Assembly (NCBI GenBank): GCA_903918755.1
Contig: CAIXFN010000049.1
Location: forward strand, 62,001 to 126,000
DNA: 64,000 nucleotides
Direction: 5' to 3'
Source of the DNA: an uncultured Pedosphaera sp.
GTDB lineage: Bacteria; Verrucomicrobiota; Verrucomicrobiia; Limisphaerales; Pedosphaeraceae
The notes under the pieces were generated by a model, which made no database searches, had not been told where the DNA came from, and saw only the letters and a program-made list of their open reading frames with translations. Of the stretch, positions 1 through 9,674 are shown in pieces. The position numbers and the translations under genes were made by a program. How positions within the stretch are numbered: position 1 is the stretch's first letter; every line of letters begins with the position of its first letter.

Positions 1-3000
1 GCGGCCGCTCATGGCCGGTTCGGCCCCATCCAATTGTTTGGCGAGGGTGCGCACCAATTCGAAGCCTTCACGGCTGCCGCCGACCAGCAGGGAATTGCTG
101 CGTTCATCCGAAAGGATAACCACTTTGAGAACGTCGGCCTGACCCTGGTTCAGGGCGGCGCGTTGGGTGACGCGGGCATCCATGAGCTTCTGCAGGGTGG
201 GGGCGACCAGGTTGACATCGGCATGTTCCAGGGGAATCAGCGCGAGGTCGCGCAGGTCGAAGGGAAGTTTTTGATCCAGTTGCTTGAGCAAGGTCTCGAT
301 GACTTTGAAAGCTTTGTCGTTGCCGGCAACGATCAGGGAACCGGTGCGGGAATCCACGGAGATAATGGGTTTATCTTCCGGTCGCAAATTGACGGAACGG
401 GGACTGGTGTAAAGTTCCGTCAGGAGCCGCTGAATCCCGGCGGGATCCGCGTGCTCGAGCGGATAAATGTGAACGGATTCCAAACCGGCGGCGGCAGGAA
501 TATCCAGTTGTTCAATGACCGACTGAATGAGGGGCAGGTTGTCAGCGCGGGCGGCGACGACCAGGATGTTGGCTTGATCATCCGCCTGAATGGTCAGGGC
601 GGCGCGAACCTTGGGAGTTTCGTTGGTGCTGGCAGTGCCCGCGGCGTTCAGCAATCGGAGCCGGGACACCTGGGCGGCGAGGGCTTCCGCACCACCGACC
701 GCGGGGCCCTCTGCGAACACCGCCTGCAACAGCGGCAGGAGTCGGGTGGCCGAAGCGTGATGGAGGGGGAAAAGGCGGACTTCGGTGATGAAACCGCCGA
801 TATGGTTATCCATGTCGTGGATGACTTTGAGGGCGAGTTCGAGGCTTTCCGGGTGGCCGCTGAGAATCACGGTATTGCCGCGCGCATCGATCGCCACATT
901 CAAAGGACTGACCAACGCCTTGCCCTCGCCTCCGGGGATGGCACCCGGGCCGGCCGGTCCCTGGGCGAGTACTTTGCCCTGGGTGAAAATCGTGGTGAGG
1001 GTTTGCGAAACGGTGGTCGCCTCGGCGTGTTGCAATTTGACAAAGCGCACTTCGACACCTTCCAGCACGGGCACCGAGTCCATGAGTTCCACCACGGCCA
1101 CCAACGCGCGCAGATTTTCCGGGGTGGAGGTCAGGATCAGGCGGTTGCCGCCGCCCGTGCCGCCGGCCGGATCGGCCTCAATTTTGATGGGTTTGGTCAG
1201 GTCGAGGAGGACGGTATTGGTCTGGTCATCCGTGATCTTGAGGCGACTGACCTGCTCCTGCAGTTCCCGGGCCGCGGGGGTGCTTTCACCGGCGGCCCCG
1301 GGTTTGAGCATGTTATGCAACACCAGGGCCAGTTGCGCGGCATTCGCTTTTTTCAAGGAAATGATCCGCACCTCGGCCTCCGCATTTTCGGCGGGTTTGT
1401 CCAGGGTGCGGATCATTTTCTCGATCTGGGCTCCCGTGGTTTCGCGGGCGATGACCAAAAGTCCCCGGGACAGGGGATCCAGGGCGACAGTCACGGATTC
1501 TCCCGGCCGGGTGGCGTTGAGTTGGGTGACCATTTGCTGGACCAACGGCAGGACTTTCTCCGGCGGGGCGTTCGTGAGGACCACTACGCGGAACTCCAGT
1601 TGGGACAGTTGGCCGGCCTTGTCCAGTTGCTTGATCAGCGACTCCATGAGGGCGAAATCCGTGGGTCGGGCGCGGACGATGAGGCTGCGGGTGCGGGGTT
1701 CTGCGACCACCGTGATGTGTTGCACCTGGACTTGCTGCGGCGGTTCGCCCGGGCGACGGGGCGCCACCACGGCTTCCTGCTTGATCAGTTCCATCAGGGT
1801 TCGGGCCACGATGACGGGGTCGGCATCCTGGATCGCGAACAGGCGGAACTCGGACTCGTTGCCATAAAAATTGGCGGAAAGTTCGGTGATTAAACGGTCG
1901 ATATTGTCGAGTTCCTGGGCGGGGCCGGAAAGGATCAGGGCGTTGGCCGACTTGTCCACCGCGATGGCGACTTCCAGCGGCGCGTTGGTGGACACCGGGG
2001 TTTTGTCCGGGGCGGGCGCCACTTTGTCGGAAACCCGGACTGCTGTGCCGGAGACTTGCGGATAAATGTTGCGGAGCATTTCGGCCATTTGTTCGGCACT
2101 CATGTGATCGAGGGGCCGTACCCGGACCTGGACGCTGGAGGTCTTGGTGCCCTGTTCATCCAGGCGGGCGACGAGGTCCTGAATCTGGGCGATGTCACCC
2201 CGCTTGGCGATGATAGTGAGGGAATTGCCCTGGAAATCCGGTTCGATCACCGGACGGTCCGCGCGGGACCGATCCGAGAAAAGCGCTTCCAACTGGTTGG
2301 AGACTTCGAAGGCCTTGGCCTTGCGCAGCCAAACAAACTGGACATCCCGGTCCGAACGCTCCGGGGCCTTGTCGAGGGTGGGTAGGATTTTTTCCACCAC
2401 CTTGAAATGCGCCGCGGTGCCGGAGATGATCAGGCTGTTGGAGCGGTCGTCCACCGTGACGGACACATTGCGGGACCGTCGGGAGGGGCTGCCATCCGCG
2501 TTGGCGACGCTGCGGGTCACATTGCGCAGCAACTGTTCCAGCATGGCGGAGATTTCCTTGGCGGCGCCGTTCTCCAGTTTGTAAATCCGGATTTCGATTT
2601 CGCCGGGATCGTTGCCCTCTTGATCGAGGTCGTGGATGATTTTCAGCACATCCTGCACGGCGTTGGTGGGGCCGTTGATCAGCAGGCTGTTGGCGCCGGG
2701 CACCGCGGTGACACTCACCCGGCGCGCGGAGGCGGCGTAGGAGCGATTGGTGATGGCCCGGCTGACGGAATCGGCGAGGTCCTCCGCGCGGCTTTTGGAT
2801 AGCTTAACGGTCTGGATGACATTGGCTCCTTCGGGACCGGGTTGGTCGAGACCTTTCACCAACTCATCAATGCGCGCGAGAATCGTGGCCGGGGCATCGA
2901 CCACCAGGGAACGGTCATTCCCGCCCACGCTCACCACGACGCGATCGCTGGGTTCGGTGCTGGCGATTTGTTTCGCGTAAACCTGGGACAGCATCGCGAC

Positions 3001-6000
3001 GAGCGAACTCGCGGAAGTGCGGTCCAGGGGAAACACCTTTACCTGGCGGGCACCGGTGTCGGTGGGTTGCTGGAGCGTTTTGGCAATCTCTTCGATCGCG
3101 GACAACTGCTTTTCGGTGCCCGCAATGATGAGTTGGTTGCTGGGCGCATCATCCAGGACCAGTGGTTCCGTGGTGCCCAGCTCCGGATCGTCGCGGGCCC
3201 GATCCTGGTAAACCCGGCGCACCTTGCTGGAAAGCTCGGCGACGGAACGGTCTTTCACTGTCAGCACGCGCATGGTGCGGGTGGGTTGTTCCCCGAGCGA
3301 GGCGTCCAATTGTTCGATGATGACGGAGGCGGATTGCAATTCCTTGGGATCCCCGGTGGCGATGATGCTGCGGGTCTTGGCGTCGGTGACGACGCTGATC
3401 CGCTTCTGGGCCCGGCCGTAGGAATCATAGCGCACCAGCGAAGTGCCCAAAATTTGCGCCACTTTTTCCGGATCGGCGGATTTCAATTTGATGACGCGCG
3501 TGGAAGCGCTTTGGGCCCCGACTTTGTCGAGCTTGCGGATGATGTCCTCCACAATGGCCAGTTCATTGGTCGCGCCGGTGACGATGATGCGGTTGGCGCC
3601 GGAGTCGGGGAGAATCAGGGTTTCGGTGGGGGAGGCGCCGGGCCGGGTCTTGGCTTGCTCCGCGTAGAGGGTCTTGACGGTGGCGGAGAGTTCCATGGCG
3701 GTAGCGTTGGTCAGCTCATACACCCGGGTGTCCCGGCTTTCCGGTCCCGCCTGGCCGGACTGAAGTTGGGCGAGAATCTCCTCGATTTCGTTGATGTGGT
3801 TGGTCCGCGCCGTCACGATAAACCGGGCGTTCTTTTCGTCTGGAATGATCTGGGCATCCGGCGGATCGCTGGCATCGCGGCCGCGCATGCGGTCGCGATA
3901 AAGTTGCTGAACCAGCGGGAGGAGCCGGTTCATTTCATCCGGGGTTCCCGCCGGGATTAATTTGGTCTCCCGCGCGGAGCGGGCCGTCTTGGCGGCCTGC
4001 AATTCTTCGATGATCTGGTCCATCACCTTGAGTTGGGGCTCGCTGCCCGCGAGGATCAACTGATTCCCATAGGTTTCCTCGATGATGAGCAATTCGGTGG
4101 TGCTGAGGTCCGGCTGGGTCTTGATCCGGTCGTTGTAAAGCTGCCGGGCCTGGGTGGCGAGGGTGGTGACGCGGCCCTGCTTCAGCGTGATCACTTTCAT
4201 TTTCCTTTCCGGCTGCTGGCCGAGCGACTGGTCGAGTTGCTCGATGATCAGCGCGACGCCCTGCAATTCCTTGGGATCGCCGGTGACGATCAGGGTGCGG
4301 GTCTTGGAGTCCACCGAGACCGTGGCGCGTTTTTGGGGACGGCCGTAGGCATCATAGTGCACCAGAGAGGCCGTGAGGATTTCGGCCACCTTGTCCGGAT
4401 CGGCGGATTTGATCTTGAACACCCGCGCGGAGGCGCTTTGGGCGCTGACCTTGTCGAGTTTGTGGACAATTTCCTCCACGGCCGTAATTTCATTGGTTTC
4501 CCCGACGACGATCAGACGGTTCCCACCGGCATCGGGCGTGATCAGGGTGTCCGGGGTCTGATTGCCCAGGCGGCCCTTGGCTTCCTCAAGGTAAAGGGTG
4601 CGAACGGTCGCGGAGAGTTCGACCGCGCTGGCGGTGGTGAGGTCGAGGATCCGGGTGCTCCGGCTTTCGGCATGGGATTTGCCGGAGCCCAGCTGTTGGA
4701 GGATGATCTCGATTTGCTTCAAATGCTCCGCTTTGCCGCTGATGATTAGCCGGCCATTTTTCGGGTCCGCGATGAACTGGGCGTCCGCGGGATCCAGATC
4801 CTGCTTGTCCCGCCACTGGTCCTGGTAAAGCTGCTGGGCGAGCGGCAAAATGCGCTGCACATCCGCGGCGCCCCCCACCTCAAAAGTGCGGGTCTCGCGG
4901 CCGGTGCTGCCGGCGTTGACTTTCAGTCGGTCAACAATTTCTTCAATGACCTTCAATTGATCAGCGCGTGCGCTCACCAACAGGCGGCCGGTCTTGTTGT
5001 CGCTGAAGATCTGGGCGTCCGGCGGGCCGAGTTGCGGGTTGCTGCCCAGTTGGTCTTTGTAAAGCTGCGTGACCAGCGGCATCACGCGTTGGACTTCGGT
5101 CACCTTGCCGAGGTCGAACACCTTGCTTTCCCGGGCCGGGCGGGTGGAGCTTTCCAGCGTGTCCACAATCTGCTGGATGGCGATGGATTGATCGGCGGTG
5201 CCTTGCACCAGCAAGCGAACGCCCGAGGCGTCGGTGTAAATGATCGCCTGCTTCAGGGTCTTGCCTTTGGATTGCTCGTCGTAAATCTGTTTGACCTTGG
5301 GCAGAAGTTCCGGGGCGGTGGAATTTTTCAGGGTGATCGCGTGGAGTTCCCGCAACGCCTGGTCGGGCTTCTCATCGAGGGTGTTGATGATCGTTTCCAC
5401 CTGGGCCATCATCGACGCACTCGCCATCACGAACAGACGTTTGCCGCCCGGTTCCGGCGTGATGCTGGGGAGCGTGGAGGGATTGCGCCCCGGGTTTTGT
5501 GCGGTAAAGACTTTGGTGACCAGGGCGGAAAGCGCATCCGCATCGCCCTTCACCTCAAACACTTTCAGGCCGCGTTCCTTCATCGAGGTTTCGGCATCCA
5601 GCTTTTCGATCACGGACTCGGCGTCCTGCAGATCGGCCCGGGTGCCGGAAACGATGAGGGAGTTGGATTTTTCGTCCGCCGTCACGGTCACCCGGGGCAG
5701 GGCCCGACCCCGGGCATCAAAGCGCAGCATGGCGTTGGAGACGATGGGCCCCATCATGGAGGCCTCGCTCATGTTCAGCTTGAAGACGCGCGCGCCCGCG
5801 GCCTGCTCGGGCGGATTGTCCAACTTCCGGACCAGGCCGGCCACAATGTCGATTTCATCCCGGCCACCGCTGACGATCAAGCGGTTCGCCGCGCCGTCGG
5901 GCACGATCTTGGTGGTGGAAACGTACTCCGGCCCGCGCTGGTCCTTGAGGACTTCGGCGAACAGGGTGGTGACCAGGGTGGCCAGCGCCGGGGCGTCCGT

Positions 6001-8664
6001 GGATTTCAATTCCAGAATCCGCATTTCATGCGGTCCGCCATCCACCTTGGTATCCAGTTGCTGGATCATTTGCGCCGCGGCGTCCACAGCGGCGGGTTCG
6101 CCCGTCACCACCAGGCTGTTGCTGCGCGGATCGACGAGCACCTTGATTTGCTGGGACTGGGCGTTAAGGCTTTTCTCCACCAGGCCGGCGAGTTCCGCGG
6201 CGGTGCCGGTTTTGAGCCGGACCACGCGGGTCTCGCTTTTCGTGGGCGACTTGCCCGCGGGATCGAGTTGGCGGATGATCGCTTCCACCTTGGCGATTTC
6301 CTTTTCACTGCCGCTGACCATGATGCGGTTGTTCTTGGTTTCCGGCAGCAGGGTGGCCGGACCGCCCAAGGGTTCCGGTTGGCCGCGGATTTGCTCCTGA
6401 TAAAGCTGCTGCACCAGCGGGGTGAAATCGGTGGCGGTGCGACTGAACAATTCCACGCCGCGGAACTGCCGGGGAGCGGCCGTGGCGGCGGTGACATCAA
6501 ATTGCTGCACGAGCGTGCGCACGCGTTCCTGGTCCTTGCCGCTGGCGAACACGATGATCTGTTTGCCCGTGGGATCCGCCATCAGGGTGGGCGCCAATTC
6601 GCCCGGGGTGGTCAACTGACTGACGAGTTGGTTGATCAGGGGGATGATCTCGGCGGCCGTCTTGGCCTGCAGCGGGAGGACCACCAACTGACGTTCGGAT
6701 TGGGCGGGGACTATGTCCACCACCTTTACCACTTCGTTGATTTCCTTCATCTGCTCCTCCGTGGCGGTCACCAACAGGCGATTGTTCGGCGCGTCGGCCA
6801 CGAGGGCAGGCTTGGGCTGGGACGTGAAGCGGCGATCCGCCATCCGCTCCGTCACCAGGCTTTGAATGGCCGGGAGGGCGGTGTCCGTCCGCGTGTTCTT
6901 GAGCGTCACGACCTGCAGGCGGCGGACGATGCCCACCGTGCGGTCGGAGCGCAGTTGTTTGACGAGTTCGGCGAGGCGGGTCTGGTGCTCTTCGCTGGCG
7001 GTGATGATCAGCCGATTGGAATCCGGGTCGGCCAAAATCTTGGCGTGGGGCAGGGGGCCGGAGGTGCCGTCGGAGGTTTGGCTGACATAGAGCTGCTCCA
7101 GGAGCGGTTGGATGCGTTTGGCTTCCTCCGGGGTGCCCACATCGAGAAAGCGGGTCACCAGTTCGGTGGGTTGGCTCGAACCGTTGTCCAGTTGGGCGAC
7201 GATGTCGGTGGCGATCTGGATATCCCCGGGCGACCCGGTCACCACGACACTGCGACTGGCGGGATCGAAACTCACGCTGGCCGTGGTGATGACCTGGCCG
7301 TTGTTATTGCGGCGGGTGAGGGCCTGCTTGACGATGGTGGTCACATTGGTGCCCTCGGTGGCGCGGGGGCGGAAGACCTTCGTCATTTGCACCGTTTGCG
7401 AGCGCTGGGGGGTGTTGCCATCCGGGCGGGGAACGGCGCCGATCACATCCTTGTCCACCCGCGTAACGAGTTGCTCGATCTGCTCCAATTGGCTGGGGAT
7501 GGGGGCGGCAACGATGATGCGGTTGAGTGCGGCATCGGTGATGACGCGGGCCTTCGTGGAGGAAGTAGCGGAAACCTCGTTGGGTTGCGCCACCCCGGGA
7601 ATGGCCTGCCGGATCATGCTGGCCAGTTCCTCGGCCTTGATCGATTGGGGATAATAAATGCGGACATCCCCGCCCACGCCATCCTTCTGTTCGAACTTAT
7701 TGATCAGTTCCTCCGCCAGGCCGATGCGTTCCGGCGGACCGAACAGCACCAGGGTGCGGGAGGCTTCATCGTAAACCGCGGTCACATAATCGTTCGGGTC
7801 CGCCGGCAACACCTCCAGCAGTTTGGAGGTGGGATTGTAGCTCGTCCGCTTGGGTGCGGTGGCGATGCCGAAAGTGCGGTTGAGCAAATCAGCAATGATG
7901 GCCCCGGACGCATGCAACAGGTTGTAGGTCTTCATCGATCGGTCCGCGGGTTGGGCGGTGCCGATGGTGGCGAGGAGAGTGCGCACGCGCTGGATGTTCG
8001 CCAGGCGATCGGTGACGATCAGTCCCCGGCCCTTGGAAAGCGGGGCCACCGAGCCGGCCGGTGAGAGCATTGGTAGCACGGAATCCGACACTTCCCGGGC
8101 ATCGAGATTGTTCAGGTCCAGGACCACCGTGATCACTTCACCGGGGCGGATATCGCCGACGCTTTCGGTGCCGCGCATGATGCGCAGGGGCATCGAGGGC
8201 AGTTGCTTGAAGGGCACCAGCCGCAGATTGTTTCCATCTTCCACCAGCATCGTGCCCTTCATCGCCAGGATGAGGTTGAGCGTGTCCAGAGCCTCGGAAA
8301 AATTGTACGGATGCGGATCGTCGTACGTCAGCGTGCCGGCGATGTTGGTGTCGGTGAGCAGCGGCTTGCCGGACATCTGGGCGAAGCGCTCCACCACGTC
8401 GGTGTAGGGAATCCCCTCGAACTGAAAGCGAATCGTCTTGTCGGTTTTCGCCGGGGGCGCCGCGGGCGTGGCGACCGGGGCCGGGGCCGGGGCCGCGGGA
8501 GCGGGCACCGCCACCGCATTTGTGGCGGGGGCGGCCGGCGCAACCACCGCGGCGGGGGGAGCGGACGTCGTTTGCGCGGGCAGGCTGCCGGGGGGCAGCA
8601 GGCACACGGCGAGCAGGAGTAACGGGGAATACTTCATAGGCTTGGAAAAGGATGGGAGGCTCAT
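1..8664 (-). CDS. Giant secretin-family (GspD/PilQ-like) protein with about 34 tandem secretin-N modules; 3' end outside window
   Basis: The frame stays open from the start to base 1, giving at least 2,879 codons; I checked frame continuity at six points. It begins with a signal peptide (MKYSPLLLLAVCLLPP, cleavage near LPA), an Ala/Pro-rich linker and an N0/STN-like domain at about residues 75-150. About 34 modules of 70-100 residues follow. Each has the secretin-N pattern: an initial strand (xxVFxLKxA), a helix, a D-x-xxNxLIV-x-G strand and a closing helix ending in LD. Ordinary GspD has N0 plus three such modules and then a C-terminal beta-barrel. The barrel, if present, lies left of the window. 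The ATG at 8664 overlaps the upstream TGA (ATGA), which favours it; an in-frame ATG at 8637 gives a cleaner signal peptide. It is last in the pseudopilin operon, so it is probably the outer-membrane channel or a long periplasmic extension of it. Exact role is unknown. Confidence 0.88.
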   Translation of the reverse strand, partial: MSLPSFSKPMKYSPLLLLAVCLLPPGSLPAQTTSAPPAAVVAPAAPATNAVAVPAPAAPAPAPVATPAAPPAKTDKTIRFQFEGIPYTDVVERFAQMSGKPLLTDTNIAGTLTYDDPHPYNFSEALDTLNLILAMKGTMLVEDGNNLRLVPFKQLPSMPLRIMRGTESVGDIRPGEVITVVLDLNNLDAREVSDSVLPMLSPAGSVAPLSKGRGLIVTDRLANIQRVRTLLATIGTAQPADRSMKTYNLLHASGAIIADLLNRTFGIATAPKRTSYNPTSKLLEVLPADPNDYVTAVYDEASRTLVLFGPPERIGLAEELINKFEQKDGVGGDVRIYYPQSIKAEELASMIRQAIPGVAQPNEVSATSSTKARVITDAALNRIIVAAPIPSQLEQIEQLVTRVDKDVIGAVPRPDGNTPQRSQTVQMTKVFRPRATEGTNVTTIVKQALTRRNNNGQVITTASVSFDPASRSVVVTGSPGDIQIATDIVAQLDNGSSQPTELVTRFLDVGTPEEAKRIQPLLEQLYVSQTSDGTSGPLPHAKILADPDSNRLIITASEEHQTRLAELVKQLRSDRTVGIVRRLQVVTLKNTRTDTALPAIQSLVTERMADRRFTSQPKPALVADAPNNRLLVTATEEQMKEINEVVKVVDIVPAQSERQLVVLPLQAKTAAEIIPLINQLVSQLTTPGELAPTLMADPTGKQIIVFASGKDQERVRTLVQQFDVTAATAAPRQFRGVELFSRTATDFTPLVQQLYQEQIRGQPEPLGGPATLLPETKNNRIMVSGSEKEIAKVEAIIRQLDPAGKSPTKSETRVVRLKTGTAAELAGLVEKSLNAQSQQIKVLVDPRSNSLVVTGEPAAVDAAAQMIQQLDTKVDGGPHEMRILELKSTDAPALATLVTTLFAEVLKDQRGPEYVSTTKIVPDGAANRLIVSGGRDEIDIVAGLVRKLDNPPEQAAGARVFKLNMSEASMMGPIVSNAMLRFDARGRALPRVTVTADEKSNSLIVSGTRADLQDAESVIEKLDAETSMKERGLKVFEVKGDADALSALVTKVFTAQNPGRNPSTLPSITPEPGGKRLFVMASASMMAQVETIINTLDEKPDQALRELHAITLKNSTAPELLPKVKQIYDEQSKGKTLKQAIIYTDASGVRLLVQGTADQSIAIQQIVDTLESSTRPARESKVFDLGKVTEVQRVMPLVTQLYKDQLGSNPQLGPPDAQIFSDNKTGRLLVSARADQLKVIEEIVDRLKVNAGSTGRETRTFEVGGAADVQRILPLAQQLYQDQWRDKQDLDPADAQFIADPKNGRLIISGKAEHLKQIEIILQQLGSGKSHAESRSTRILDLTTASAVELSATVRTLYLEEAKGRLGNQTPDTLITPDAGGNRLIVVGETNEITAVEEIVHKLDKVSAQSASARVFKIKSADPDKVAEILTASLVHYDAYGRPQKRATVSVDSKTRTLIVTGDPKELQGVALIIEQLDQSLGQQPERKMKVITLKQGRVTTLATQARQLYNDRIKTQPDLSTTELLIIEETYGNQLILAGSEPQLKVMDQIIEELQAAKTARSARETKLIPAGTPDEMNRLLPLVQQLYRDRMRGRDASDPPDAQIIPDEKNARFIVTARTNHINEIEEILAQLQSGQAGPESRDTRVYELTNATAMELSATVKTLYAEQAKTRPGASPTETLILPDSGANRIIVTGATNELAIVEDIIRKLDKVGAQSASTRVIKLKSADPEKVAQILGTSLVRYDSYGRAQKRISVVTDAKTRSIIATGDPKELQSASVIIEQLDASLGEQPTRTMRVLTVKDRSVAELSSKVRRVYQDRARDDPELGTTEPLVLDDAPSNQLIIAGTEKQLSAIEEIAKTLQQPTDTGARQVKVFPLDRTSASSLVAMLSQVYAKQIASTEPSDRVVVSVGGNDRSLVVDAPATILARIDELVKGLDQPGPEGANVIQTVKLSKSRAEDLADSVSRAITNRSYAASARRVSVTAVPGANSLLINGPTNAVQDVLKIIHDLDQEGNDPGEIEIRIYKLENGAAKEISAMLEQLLRNVTRSVANADGSPSRRSRNVSVTVDDRSNSLIISGTAAHFKVVEKILPTLDKAPERSDRDVQFVWLRKAKAFEVSNQLEALFSDRSRADRPVIEPDFQGNSLTIIAKRGDIAQIQDLVARLDEQGTKTSSVQVRVRPLDHMSAEQMAEMLRNIYPQVSGTAVRVSDKVAPAPDKTPVSTNAPLEVAIAVDKSANALILSGPAQELDNIDRLITELSANFYGNESEFRLFAIQDADPVIVARTLMELIKQEAVVAPRRPGEPPQQVQVQHITVVAEPRTRSLIVRARPTDFALMESLIKQLDKAGQLSQLEFRVVVLTNAPPEKVLPLVQQMVTQLNATRPGESVTVALDPLSRGLLVIARETTGAQIEKMIRTLDKPAENAEAEVRIISLKKANAAQLALVLHNMLKPGAAGESTPAARELQEQVSRLKITDDQTNTVLLDLTKPIKIEADPAGGTGGGNRLILTSTPENLRALVAVVELMDSVPVLEGVEVRFVKLQHAEATTVSQTLTTIFTQGKVLAQGPAGPGAIPGGEGKALVSPLNVAIDARGNTVILSGHPESLELALKVIHDMDNHIGGFITEVRLFPLHHASATRLLPLLQAVFAEGPAVGGAEALAAQVSRLRLLNAAGTASTNETPKVRAALTIQADDQANILVVAARADNLPLIQSVIEQLDIPAAAGLESVHIYPLEHADPAGIQRLLTELYTSPRSVNLRPEDKPIISVDSRTGSLIVAGNDKAFKVIETLLKQLDQKLPFDLRDLALIPLEHADVNLVAPTLQKLMDARVTQRAALNQGQADVLKVVILSDERSNSLLVGGSREGFELVRTLAKQLDGAEPAMSGR
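3070..4925 (-). repeat. Internal direct duplication of a four-module block inside the giant secretin gene
   Basis: Two adjacent blocks of four secretin-N modules match in order. Landmark sequences such as the one encoding SAQSAS/GAQSAS lie exactly 927 nt (309 codons) apart, at about 4433 and 3506. The match covers whole modules, including YDAYGRPQKR versus YDSYGRAQKR. A more diverged relative of the second module occurs near 5700. This indicates recent growth of the gene by in-frame tandem duplication. Confidence 0.75.
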
Positions 8665-9674
8665 GGTTTGGCGGTCGGGATGAGTTGGGGTGGCAGTTCC
8701 CCGCTGGCCAGCTTGTGTTTGTCCGCGAAGGTCTTACCGCGCTCGATGGCCCAGTAATCCTGATCAATTTTCAAAATGAGCCGGCTGAACGATTGCAATC
8801 CGGGATGCCCCGGTTCCGGCATCGGCCGGTAGTCCACGAGAACGGCGGTGCCACCGGCCAGTTGGTCGCCGGCTTTGTAGCGCTGCGTCTTCTGCGCGGC
8901 CAAGTCTCGCACGTGAATCTCGGGCTGACCTTCCCATTCGGACAGGGAAACGATCCGGTAATTCTCCGGCCCGGGCGGTCCCGGGGGTTTGGCCGGCGCG
9001 GGAGCGGCGGGCCCCGCTGGCGGGGCGGGTGGGGGCGGGGGCGCCTTGATATAGGGTCGCAGCAGGTCGCGCAGCGCGAGATTGTCAAACTGGCGGCGTT
9101 CCGCGGAGGCGAGCAGGAAGCGGTTCGTCAGGTTGGTATGCGTGACCCCCAACGGCGGATCCAGCACCAGGGTCAGGTAGCTGAAATGAACGCGGACACG
9201 TCCGGGCGATTCGCCAGTGGCTAGGGTGAGTTGCTCCGTGCGATGCAGCCACGAGGCGGTATCCAGCAGGAAAAGCAGGTTGATGACATTCGTCAAGGTT
9301 CCTTCCCCTTGGACACTCCAGCCGATTTCATTGGCCCCGCGGAGTTTGCGCGGACCGACGGGCAGGCGCGCGAAATCCGCCTCCGAGAGGCCGGCGGCGA
9401 GAATCTGGCGCGTGAGCAGTTCCCCGGAAATGGCGGACGCCTGTTCCACGGTTTCCGCAAACGTCGTCTGGGCGGTGGCTTTGAGCCGGTCTTCGGCGGC
9501 GAAGTAAGCGCGGCGTTCGTCCTGGATTTTGGCGATTCTTTCCCGGGCCCCGGCGATATTGCGGTCAAGCTCTCGGAGCGGGGAGAGGAAGAGGACGCGC
9601 GCGCCAAAGATCAGGGCAAACAATCCCACAATGCCGCCCACCCCGGCGGCCAGGCGTTTTTCCCGGCTGGTCAT
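8661..9674 (-). CDS. PilO/GspM-like inner-membrane assembly protein with GspC/PilP-like C-terminal domain
   Basis: A 337-residue protein with one N-terminal membrane helix (about residues 12-32, GVGGIVGLFALIFGARVLF). A coiled coil follows (about 33-75), then a PilO/GspM-like ferredoxin-fold region. A Pro/Ala-rich linker at about 215-240 leads to a C-terminal domain of about 95 residues. That domain contains the pattern Q-RYKAGDQLAGGTAVLVDYR, which resembles the GspC homology region or PilP. In type II secretion and type IV pili such domains connect the inner-membrane platform to the secretin N0 domain. Finding both parts in one chain directly before the secretin gene fits that role. The start overlaps the upstream stop (ATGA at 9671-9674), so translation is probably coupled. 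Family assignment is from motifs and context only. Confidence 0.7.
   Translation of the reverse strand: MTSREKRLAAGVGGIVGLFALIFGARVLFLSPLRELDRNIAGARERIAKIQDERRAYFAAEDRLKATAQTTFAETVEQASAISGELLTRQILAAGLSEADFARLPVGPRKLRGANEIGWSVQGEGTLTNVINLLFLLDTASWLHRTEQLTLATGESPGRVRVHFSYLTLVLDPPLGVTHTNLTNRFLLASAERRQFDNLALRDLLRPYIKAPPPPPAPPAGPAAPAPAKPPGPPGPENYRIVSLSEWEGQPEIHVRDLAAQKTQRYKAGDQLAGGTAVLVDYRPMPEPGHPGLQSFSRLILKIDQDYWAIERGKTFADKHKLASGELPPQLIPTAKP

Noticed and set aside
34-8064. Very long plus-strand open frames (up to about 1,035 codons) across 34-8064
   Set aside because: They lie antisense to the giant secretin gene, whose minus-strand frame has a signal peptide and dozens of conserved modules. The plus frames are Gly/Asp/His-rich with no domains, as expected for mirror frames of a repetitive GC-rich gene.
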